NCBI GenBank assembly: GCA_002698785.1 | Contig: PAAG01000005.1 | Location: 1 to 64,000 of the forward strand | Origin: Verrucomicrobiales bacterium | GTDB taxonomy: Bacteria; Verrucomicrobiota; Verrucomicrobiia; Verrucomicrobiales; DEV007 | Length of the DNA: 64,000 bases | Reading direction: 5' to 3' | Shown here: positions 37,100-43,909 of the stretch, piece by piece | Layout: each line of letters begins with the position of its first letter | Position numbering within the stretch: the stretch's first letter is position 1 | Notes under the pieces: model-generated | Seen by the model: the letters and a program-made list of their open reading frames with translations, nothing else | The model's database searches: none | Told to the model about the DNA's origin: nothing | Made by a program: the position numbers and the translations under genes

Positions 37100-37441
37100 T
37101 CAGGATTCCCTTTTTCCGTTCCAAGCACCGCCATTTGTCTCGGAATTCGCACCTCCCCATGTCCCGGTCAACGTGTTGCCATCTTCGGAAACTGTAAAGA
37201 CACCGGAACCCCATTCACCGTTTGGCTGCACCCACTTGTAGTGGAGCTTTCCTTCTTTCACCGTTCCTTCGATCGTTCCGCTGAATTTTCCCGAATACTT
37301 GCCGGTCAGTTTTTCCTCACCCTGTTTGATGATCAGCAGACCCCAGTTGGTACTCCAAGTACCGATAAAAGACGAATCATCAGCAAGAAGGGAACTGGCA
37401 GAAAGGGCGAAAACAGTCAGGCAAAGGGCGATAAATTTCAT
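37100..37441 (-). CDS. Small secreted beta-rich protein, unknown
   Basis: The 113-residue product begins at an ATG at 37441 with a signal peptide (MKFIALCLTVFALSASSLLA). The mature part is a series of Gly/Trp-rich strands (SFIGTWSTNWGLLIIKQGE, TGKYSGKFSGTIEGTVKEG, TLTGTWGGANSETNGGAW) resembling the repeated beta hairpins of small lipocalin-like or avidin-like secreted proteins. The longer frame to 37663 overlaps the divergent gene region and lacks a signal, so I reject it. It is divergent from the gene at 37546. Confidence 0.6.
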   Translation of the reverse strand: MKFIALCLTVFALSASSLLADDSSFIGTWSTNWGLLIIKQGEEKLTGKYSGKFSGTIEGTVKEGKLHYKWVQPNGEWGSGVFTVSEDGNTLTGTWGGANSETNGGAWNGKRES

Positions 37442-37545
37442 CCCGAAACAGTATCGGACTGGGCCGGAGATACAATCCACATTTCCGTGATTCCGGATTT
37501 CAATTCCATTGTCTCTCCAGGCGTAAATCGCTACTACTTCGCGAT

Positions 37546-38127
37546 ATGAAAAAGGTCTTACTATTCGCAGTTGTTTTCTCTGGCGCAATGGCTCTCGCAT
37601 TTGCGGGAGAAAACAAAGAAGATTTCTCCAGCGAAGCCATGCCGGAGAACTGGAGCGCCGCAAAAGGGGAGTGGGCTGTCGCTGACGGATCTCTCGCTGG
37701 AAAAGAACTCGCTACCGACAAGCACGCAGCAGTCCTGACATTGCCAGATTCGCATGCTGACTCGACGATTACATTTCGCTTCCAGAACACAGGAGCCAAA
37801 GCATTTCATCTCAGCTACAACCATTCGAAAGGTCACCTCTTCCGCATCAAGATGGACGGCGTGAAGGCAGACCTCATCCTCGATAAGAATAAGAAAGATC
37901 CCACTTCTAAGCCCGTCGTTCTCGCATCGGGTGAATTCTCCCTGGACAGAGGCGAATGGTATACCGTCACCTGTACCGTAAAAGGCGACACCGTTGAGGC
38001 CAAATGTGGAGACACAGAACTGAAGGGAAGTCACCCTAACCTTACCAAAGAGAAAACAGGTTATCGTTTCATTGTCCAGGGAGACGGAGTGCTGATCGAC
38101 GACGTTTCCTACAGCAGTTCGAAGTAA
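37546..38127 (+). CDS. Secreted jelly-roll (DUF1080-like) protein
   Basis: The 193-residue product has a signal peptide (MKKVLLFAVVFSGAMALAFA) and a single domain with EDFSSEAMPENWSAAKGEW near the start and FHLSYNHSKGHLFRIKMDG in the middle, the pattern of secreted concanavalin-like jelly-roll domains such as DUF1080, common in PVC bacteria for sugar binding or hydrolysis. It lacks an obvious catalytic pair and is shorter than typical 3-keto-disaccharide hydrolases. It is convergent with the D-2-hydroxyacid dehydrogenase (5 bases). Confidence 0.7.
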   Translation: MKKVLLFAVVFSGAMALAFAGENKEDFSSEAMPENWSAAKGEWAVADGSLAGKELATDKHAAVLTLPDSHADSTITFRFQNTGAKAFHLSYNHSKGHLFRIKMDGVKADLILDKNKKDPTSKPVVLASGEFSLDRGEWYTVTCTVKGDTVEAKCGDTELKGSHPNLTKEKTGYRFIVQGDGVLIDDVSYSSSK

Positions 38128-38132
38128 ACAAC

Positions 38133-39086
38133 CTACACGGGGTACAACAAATCCTCGCCCCGAAAGAAACGGGCGACGTTTTCGGCAGCTTCGAGGCGTC
38201 CTCGTTTTCTCTCCTCCCGAGTTGCCCCGGCGATGTGGGGAGTGAGAACGACGTTGGACATGGAGAAAAGTTCTTCATTCACGATAGGTTCTTCTTCAAA
38301 GACATCGAAAGCTGCTCCGGCCAGGTGACCATTCTTGAGCGCTTCGACGACAGCTGCCTCATCCATCACCTTCCCGCGAGCAACGTTGATAAGAAAGCTG
38401 CCCGACTTCATTTTTGAGAGCGATTCCCGATTAACCAGGTGCTTCGTCCTCTCCGTCAAAGGGACTAGGACAATCACAAAATCGGATTCAGACAACAGAT
38501 CGTCGAGGGAGCGGAAATTTGGATCGTCGCTGGGCTGACTTCGAGTATGGATCACGTTCATGTCGAATGCCTGCGCACGGCGCTCCACCATTTTTGCGAT
38601 GCGCCCGTATCCGATGATCCCCAGCGTCTTTCCGCCAGCGAGTGTGCTTTCCCATCGCAACGGTTCCATCCCTCGTTTCGCCCATTCACCCGTGCGAACA
38701 AACTTGTCCGTTTCCACAAGGCGTCGAGTCACTGCGAGTAGCAGCCCCATCGTGTGATCCGCTGTTGATTGGGCAAACGCATCAGGTGTATTCGAGGCTA
38801 CAATGTTTCTTTTTCTCAATTCGCCGAGGTCGAGGTTGTCGATACCCATCGCTGCGTTGGCAACCATCTTCAATTTCGGTGCGGCATCGAGAAGTTCCGC
38901 GTCCACCCTCAATTCACCTTGAGAAATCAGCGCTTCGCAATCGCTGATCCGTTCCAGAACTTCAGCGCGTGACATCGGCGCTACTCCGGTATCTGGCCTC
39001 ACGAACTCCACCATATCCTCAAGAGGGGCGAGATGACTGACGGGAAAAGGCAGCGTGACGAGCACTTTCGGGAGTATTGAAGGCAT
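38133..39086 (-). CDS. D-2-hydroxyacid dehydrogenase (glyoxylate/hydroxypyruvate or 2-ketogluconate reductase type)
   Basis: The 317-residue product is a D-isomer-specific 2-hydroxyacid dehydrogenase. The NAD motif is GKTLGIIGYGRIA, and the catalytic triad is seen in the NVARGKVMDE (Arg), FDVFEEEP (Glu) and LTPHIAGATREERKR (His) blocks. The ATG at 39086 gives MPSILPKVLVTLP; the frame is open further but lacks a matching start. It resembles GhrB/GyaR more than SerA (no ACT domain). With the Ldh gene it fits reduction of sugar-derived 2-keto acids, though the substrate is not fixed. Confidence 0.88.
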   Translation of the reverse strand: MPSILPKVLVTLPFPVSHLAPLEDMVEFVRPDTGVAPMSRAEVLERISDCEALISQGELRVDAELLDAAPKLKMVANAAMGIDNLDLGELRKRNIVASNTPDAFAQSTADHTMGLLLAVTRRLVETDKFVRTGEWAKRGMEPLRWESTLAGGKTLGIIGYGRIAKMVERRAQAFDMNVIHTRSQPSDDPNFRSLDDLLSESDFVIVLVPLTERTKHLVNRESLSKMKSGSFLINVARGKVMDEAAVVEALKNGHLAGAAFDVFEEEPIVNEELFSMSNVVLTPHIAGATREERKRGRLEAAENVARFFRGEDLLYPV

Positions 39087-39181
39087 GACGTAGATTGATT
39101 TGGCTGAGACGCCAAACAAGCGGAAAGTGATTGCAAATTGAATTGCGTAAATCCGGAAAAATCCGATGATCGTGGAATAAG

Positions 39182-40021
39182 ATGAAACCGCGTTTCCTGC
39201 TCACTCTTGCTGTTCTTTTTTCCGTTTCCTCAATTATCGCGAGTGATATCATTCCCCTTCGGTTAGAAAATCGTTCAACAGAAAAGGTAGCGCTATTGCG
39301 AGGGAACAACCCGGGAAAAGGAAACGAAAATGGAACTCTCGCCCCTGGACAGAGTAGAACGGTAAATTCAGTCAGGGGGCGGATCTGGTCTTTCATGGTG
39401 GATGGAAAACTCGTCGAGCACTACCGAACCACCGGTAGCCAGGACCAGGTTTTCTCGTTTACGAACGAAATGGTGAGGTCCGCATTCCCAGGAACCGGCC
39501 GAGGGAAAAAGACCGCCGCACCAGCCACATCGAATTCTCAAAGTCGTGGAGTCGATATGATCGGAGACGAAACGGGTTCTCGTTTGTCAGTAGAAGAGGC
39601 GACTCAATACGTGAACCTCCACAACACAGCTCGCGCCAAAGTAGGTGTGAATCCGGTGAAGTGGTCACAGGAGTTGGCCGAATGGGCGCAGAAGCAGGCG
39701 ACTGGAATGGCGCGTTCTGGAGAGATTGGACATACTCCCAACTCACCCTATGGAGAAAACCTGGCATTCGGATCAGGGCCTTACTCGGCAATCATGGCAG
39801 TTCGTGATTGGAATTCTGAAGAACAGTTTTTTAAGCGGGGTGAAGCGGCACGAATCTCGGGAAATCGAGTCACAGGGCATTACACTCAAATGGTCTGGAA
39901 TCAGACCCGTGAGGTAGGGGCGGGAATCGCCACGATTCAGAAAGGCGCGTACAAAGGTTGGACCATCGTGGTCGGAGTCTACGATCCGCCGGGGAATATG
40001 AATGGCCGCCCTCCGTATTGA
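39182..40021 (+). CDS. Secreted CAP (SCP/PR-1) protein with an N-terminal VHL-beta-like domain
   Basis: The 279-residue product has a signal peptide (MKPRFLLTLAVLFSVSSIIA), then a domain of about 70 residues (PLRLENRSTEKVALLRGNNPG, ATLAPGQSRTV-like GTLAPGQSRTVNSVRGRIW) that resembles the von Hippel-Lindau beta domain. A linker follows, and the C-terminal 145 residues form a CAP domain (YVNLHNTARAKVGVNPVKWS, GHTPNSPYGENLAFGSG, TGHYTQMVWNQTREVGAG), with the HNxxR and GHYTQMVW motifs intact. CAP proteins are secreted and of varied role. It has no evident operon partners; a new transcription unit begins downstream. Confidence 0.88.
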   Translation: MKPRFLLTLAVLFSVSSIIASDIIPLRLENRSTEKVALLRGNNPGKGNENGTLAPGQSRTVNSVRGRIWSFMVDGKLVEHYRTTGSQDQVFSFTNEMVRSAFPGTGRGKKTAAPATSNSQSRGVDMIGDETGSRLSVEEATQYVNLHNTARAKVGVNPVKWSQELAEWAQKQATGMARSGEIGHTPNSPYGENLAFGSGPYSAIMAVRDWNSEEQFFKRGEAARISGNRVTGHYTQMVWNQTREVGAGIATIQKGAYKGWTIVVGVYDPPGNMNGRPPY

Positions 40022-40110
40022 TGTGATGTAACGTATTTGTTTACAGGTTGTTGCGTGGATTAATTTGAGTGTTTTGATAGTCTTCCGAGGGGGCTTTTCT
40101 GAGAAAAGTC

Positions 40111-40137
40111 TTGGAGAAGTGCCTTTTCGGGTATACT
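40111..40137 (+). promoter_or_regulatory. Putative promoter and structured leader before the RRM gene
   Basis: TTGGAG (40111-40116) and TATACT (40132-40137) look like -35 and -10 boxes, with a spacer of only 15 bases (the optimum is 17). A CTTTTC/GAAAAG hairpin (40094-40108) lies immediately before and could end the CAP transcript. The resulting leader of about 135 bases before the RRM start contains a G/C-rich GCCC...GGGC stem; long leaders are typical of RNA-binding, cold-shock-type genes. The call is by eye and tentative. Confidence 0.35.
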
Positions 40138-40278
40138 CTGAACACGTTAACTGATGTCGAGAAGCCCGGCCCGGTGGGCAGGTGCTTGTTAGGTCTCTGA
40201 TTGTTCTTTTGCTCTTCGGCCTTCCAACGCCCCTCTGTTCCTGGTACCGGGGTTGTCTGTTGAAGTTGATTGAGATCT

Positions 40279-40641
40279 ATGAAGTTATTTGTTGGAAATT
40301 TATCAAAAGACGCAACTGAGCCTGAAGTACGAGAACTGTTTTCCCCGTATGAACCGGTTCTGGAATTACACCGACCCCGTGACCGCGAGACGGGAAGCCC
40401 CCGAGGATTTGCCTTTGTTACCTTGGCAGATCGAGATGTGGGAGAAAAAGCAATCGAAGCACTCAACGATTCGGAATTTGCCGGACGGAAGCTTAGTGTG
40501 AACGAAGCTGAGGACCGAGGTTTCAGAAGACCTGCTCCTCGTATCCACGAAGAGGACGATATTACCTCTGGAAAGACGAAGCCGGTCGATGACCGCCCCA
40601 CGGACCGCACTGGTAAGAAAGTGCGATACAAGTCCATCTAG
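40279..40641 (+). CDS. RNA-binding protein with one RRM domain
   Basis: The 120-residue product has a single RNA recognition motif: RNP2 LFVGNL at residues 3-8 and RNP1 RGFAFVTL at 42-49, followed by a short charged tail (GFRRPAPRIHEEDDITSGK). It is of the bacterial Rbp type known in cyanobacteria and Verrucomicrobia, thought to act on mRNA stability or cold adaptation. The ATG at 40279 fits the family start (MKLFVGNLS). No operon partner is evident; a new unit begins about 90 bases later. Confidence 0.93.
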   Translation: MKLFVGNLSKDATEPEVRELFSPYEPVLELHRPRDRETGSPRGFAFVTLADRDVGEKAIEALNDSEFAGRKLSVNEAEDRGFRRPAPRIHEEDDITSGKTKPVDDRPTDRTGKKVRYKSI

Positions 40642-40731
40642 CCTCGCGCTCGCCTTTACAGGTCAATCTCTGGGTGTTTGGACCTTTGACCGCTTGAGAC
40701 AAACGAAAACACACCGCTACTGAATCGACCT

Positions 40732-41181
40732 GTGATTCGGACAAAATCCCCATTTCTGTTTTCTCTTTTTTGGATCGCAGCCTGTATAGGCAGCTTTCTC
40801 AACGCAGCGGAAGAGTCTGTCACCTTCACTGTTCCGCCAGGTGAGGAGATGCTGACGTCAGCAGACGGCGTCCTTTCGCTGAGTTGGGAAAGCGCAGGAG
40901 ACGGGGTCATCTACGAGCTGGAACAGTCTGTCGATGACAGTTTCACTAATCCCACCATGCGCTACTCGGGGCCGGATGTGGGATCTTACCTCACCGGCCT
41001 CGCCGAGGGAGACTATTTTTTCCGAGTTCGAGCGAAAGGTGGAGAGTGGTCCGAACCGCTGCGTGCAAAAGTGACTTTCATTGATCGGCGAGTGCTCTGG
41101 ATCTTATTAGTGTCCGGTTTCGTCGTAGTTGCCGCGACGGTGGGAACAATTTTGACTGGATGGAGGAAAACGGAGTCATGA
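40732..41181 (+). CDS. Membrane-anchored fibronectin-III-like protein
   Basis: The 149-residue product starts at a GTG at 40732 and opens with a signal (FLFSLFWIAACIGSFLNAAEE). The middle is a fibronectin-type-III-like fold (LSLSWESAGDGVIYELEQS, then GDYFFRVRAKGGEWSEPL), and a C-terminal helix anchors it (VLWILLVSGFVVVAATVGTIL). It is probably displayed in the periplasm and held in the inner membrane. Its stop overlaps the symporter start by ATGA, so it is likely a partner of that transporter. Confidence 0.75.
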   Translation: MIRTKSPFLFSLFWIAACIGSFLNAAEESVTFTVPPGEEMLTSADGVLSLSWESAGDGVIYELEQSVDDSFTNPTMRYSGPDVGSYLTGLAEGDYFFRVRAKGGEWSEPLRAKVTFIDRRVLWILLVSGFVVVAATVGTILTGWRKTES

Positions 41182-42608
41182 CAATTTTTGCCTCCATATC
41201 TTCTACCACTGCCTGGGCGACAGTGATCGGCCTCGGTGCCTTATGGGTCCTCTTGGGATACTACTGGGGAAAGAAAGCAAAGGATGGCGAGGGATTCATG
41301 CTTGCCGGGAGGAACGTGGGGTTGGCCCTCGGTTCCGCGACAGCCATGGCTACCTGGGTGACGTCAAACACCATGATGGTAGCTCCTGTTCTCGCCCTGG
41401 AAAAGGGCGTCTGGGGAATGCTCGCGTATTCCAGTGCAGCCTTCGGGCTCATGCTCTTTGCTCCACTTGCCATCCGGATCAAGAAACTACTTCCGGAAGG
41501 CTTCACCGCTGGTGACTTCTTTTTGAAAAAATATGGGAGGCCCGGGTGGGCTATCTTCATGTTGATCACTTTACTCTACTCGATCACCTGGTTGGTCACG
41601 ATGGCTATCGCCGGGGGGAAATTGCTGGAGGCACTAGGGGGTATTCCTTACATGCAGGGCATGACGCTGATCATGGTGGTCTGCGTGGCCTACACACTGT
41701 TTGGTGGCTTGTTTGCCGTCATCGGAACAGACTTTATCCAAAGTTTAATCATTCTGATTGGCGTCGTTTTCATCGGTGTCATGATCGTGTTGAAACTCGA
41801 TTTCGGAGAGACCTATGAATATGTCTCCGTAAACCAGCCTTCACTTGTCAGCGTGATGATGCCCGCGGCGTTATTGGCGTTCTTCAACAACATGCTCTTC
41901 GGATTTGGTGAAGTCTTCCACAACAACGTGTGGTGGAGTCGGGCATTCGCCATGCGGGACGATGTCGCCCCGAAAGCCTTTTTTGTTTCAGGATTGCTTT
42001 GGTTTCCTATTCCGATCGCAGCAGGATTTCTGGCTTTGGCGGCAGGTCCTCTGGGAATCAACGTTACAGATGCAAGTAAGGTGGGCCCCATGGTCGCCGA
42101 GCACGTGCTCAACGAATCAGGGATGGGGTCCTTTGCTTCCATCCTCATACTCGTGGTACTCTTTTGCTCGATTGCGTCTTCGATTGACTCGCTGCTTGCC
42201 GCGACTTCCGATCTGCTCGTGAAAGATCTGTATCTCGGCCTTGGTAAGAAGAAGCTGACCGATCATGGCTTTCGTAAAGTAGCTGCCGTCGCCATTATCG
42301 GAGTTGCTGTTCTCGCATGGACCATGGCAAAATTTGAGTGGAACGTCGGCCTCGTTCTTTACAGTGCCGGTGGCCTTGTAGCTGCGCTGATTTGGCCCGT
42401 CATCGCCGGGCTTTTCTGGAAAACTTACAATCGTAACATCGTCTTGGCCGGAATTGTGCTCGGTTGTATCACCGGATACGTAACATTCTTTAAAATCGAG
42501 CCTTACATAGGAGCTCTATGCGGTGCGACGGTGTCTATGGTGTTCACTGTCATTTCCCGATTTGTGGGAGCGACGCCGCAGGAGAACTACACGGGCCAAA
42601 CAACTTAA
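41178..42608 (+). CDS. Sodium:solute symporter (SSS family)
   Basis: The 476-residue inner-membrane protein has about 13 helices. Typical SSS landmarks are the early GEGFMLAGRNVGLALGSATAMAT (substrate/Na+ region), QALF-like LLALFNNMLFGFGEVF, and the SIASSIDSLLAATSDLLVKDLYL block for the Na+ site. I choose the ATG at 41178 that overlaps the previous stop (ATGA) over one 18 bases earlier, with GGAGG just upstream. Substrate is unknown; the neighbouring carbamoyltransferase-like gene suggests a ureido or amino-acid solute, but this is inference. Confidence 0.9.
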   Translation: MTIFASISSTTAWATVIGLGALWVLLGYYWGKKAKDGEGFMLAGRNVGLALGSATAMATWVTSNTMMVAPVLALEKGVWGMLAYSSAAFGLMLFAPLAIRIKKLLPEGFTAGDFFLKKYGRPGWAIFMLITLLYSITWLVTMAIAGGKLLEALGGIPYMQGMTLIMVVCVAYTLFGGLFAVIGTDFIQSLIILIGVVFIGVMIVLKLDFGETYEYVSVNQPSLVSVMMPAALLAFFNNMLFGFGEVFHNNVWWSRAFAMRDDVAPKAFFVSGLLWFPIPIAAGFLALAAGPLGINVTDASKVGPMVAEHVLNESGMGSFASILILVVLFCSIASSIDSLLAATSDLLVKDLYLGLGKKKLTDHGFRKVAAVAIIGVAVLAWTMAKFEWNVGLVLYSAGGLVAALIWPVIAGLFWKTYNRNIVLAGIVLGCITGYVTFFKIEPYIGALCGATVSMVFTVISRFVGATPQENYTGQTT

Positions 42609-42612
42609 ACCC

Positions 42613-42732
42613 ATGTTTACTCAGATTTTTTTTCAGGCACTTATCTTTGTGGGACTTATCTGGTCGGCCATCGGATCGATCGCCCTCATCGTGCTTCTGG
42701 TAAGAGATTGGAAAAACAAGAGGCTCTGGTAA
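42613..42732 (+). CDS. 39-residue single-span membrane peptide, candidate symporter subunit
   Basis: The short frame from the ATG at 42613 encodes MFTQIFFQALIFVGLIW and on to WKNKRLW: one hydrophobic helix of about 23 residues followed by a basic tail, an arrangement expected of a small inner-membrane subunit with its C-terminus in the cytosol. It lies 4 bases after the symporter stop and 14 bases before the next gene. Some SSS transporters have small partner proteins (the pantothenate permease family has YhdT). It is below the length most gene callers accept. Confidence 0.6.
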   Translation: MFTQIFFQALIFVGLIWSAIGSIALIVLLVRDWKNKRLW

Positions 42733-42746
42733 CTCGAAGGAGATGA

Positions 42747-43844
42747 ATGGATAAAAACTTGCCGAAAAACAAAGTATCAAAATTTTTAGAACCGCCTTCC
42801 GATTCGGAATCGTTGCGGCCAGAAGCAAACAAGCTTTTTCTCGATCACAAATTAGACTTATCGCTCCTTCGTGGACTGGTTGGGAGGTCGATTATTGGAG
42901 TGGAAGACTTCACTCGTGAGCAGGTCATCGAGGTCTGCAAACTCGCAGCGGTGCTGGAAGAACTCGAGATTGCACGTTACCACCCGCTCGACGGTAAACT
43001 GATCATTACCGCCTTTTTTGAAGCTAGCACACGCACTCGCCTTTCATTCGAAAGCGCCATACTGCGGCTGGATGGCAAAATCATCTCAATCGCAGATGGG
43101 AAGACCACTGGTCAGGCAAAAGGGGAGTCGCTTCATGATATCGGCGAAATGTTCAATGCCTACGCCGACATGGTCGTGATGCGGCACACCGAGACCAGCG
43201 CTCCGGTAGAACTGCTCGAAAGCTTGAGGATCCCCTTGATCAACGCAGGAAACGGCACCGGGGAACACCCTACCCAGGCCTTGGCCGACTGGTATGCCTT
43301 ACTCAAATGGAACAACCACCTCCTCGACACTGCGCCGAAAGGGGAGAAGACAAACCGTTTTCACCTCGGGATACTTGGGACACCAGGGTCGATGCGTGCG
43401 GTGAAGAGCTTTCTCTTCATGGCATTGCTGTTCCAGTCGAACATCGAAAAAGTGACCGTCATTTCCGAAATGGCAGATCCATTCGGAGACGATGTGAAGG
43501 AACGCCTCTCAGAAGCTGACATCGATTACGAAGTAACCATCGAATTCGAAGATGCCCTCCCAACGCTGGACGTCATTTACATGAACTCCATCGCCCTCTT
43601 GGGGGGAACCTATCAAAATCTCGATGCGCGTTTCCAACTCAACAGCGAAAGCAATCTGAAAAAGGGAGCAGTCATTCTCCACCCACTTGCAAGGAACGAA
43701 GAACTCGACATGTCACTCGATAAGACAGCGCATAACCTGTATTTCTCTCAGGCCCACGGAGCCGTCTTTATCCGACAGGCATTACTTATGGCCGTTTTCA
43801 ATAGACTGGACTCACTCGTCGAGCAGGTCGAAATAACAGAGTAA
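42747..43844 (+). CDS. Aspartate/ornithine carbamoyltransferase family protein (PyrB-like, divergent substrate site)
   Basis: The 365-residue product has a carbamoyl-phosphate domain nearly identical in motif to E. coli PyrB: FFEASTRTRLSFES, VVMRHTETSAP and GEHPTQALADWY. In the second domain, where PyrB has the aspartate-binding MTRVQKER, this protein has MNSIALLG, so the Arg and Gln that bind the aspartate carboxylates appear to be missing; the HPLPR motif is HPLAR. An extension of about 45 residues precedes the domain. The ribosome site AAGGAG lies at 42736-42742. It may be a true but divergent ATCase, or another carbamoyltransferase. It follows the symporter operon by 14 bases. Confidence 0.8.
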   Translation: MDKNLPKNKVSKFLEPPSDSESLRPEANKLFLDHKLDLSLLRGLVGRSIIGVEDFTREQVIEVCKLAAVLEELEIARYHPLDGKLIITAFFEASTRTRLSFESAILRLDGKIISIADGKTTGQAKGESLHDIGEMFNAYADMVVMRHTETSAPVELLESLRIPLINAGNGTGEHPTQALADWYALLKWNNHLLDTAPKGEKTNRFHLGILGTPGSMRAVKSFLFMALLFQSNIEKVTVISEMADPFGDDVKERLSEADIDYEVTIEFEDALPTLDVIYMNSIALLGGTYQNLDARFQLNSESNLKKGAVILHPLARNEELDMSLDKTAHNLYFSQAHGAVFIRQALLMAVFNRLDSLVEQVEITE

Positions 43845-43909
43845 GCTGACTCGGATATCCTATCATTTTCCATCATTTTAGAAATCCCCTAACGAAAAAA
43901 TAATATATC

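Noticed and set aside
36084-37241. 385-residue forward frame across the Ldh-family gene
   Set aside because: Antisense shadow of the dehydrogenase and the small secreted gene.
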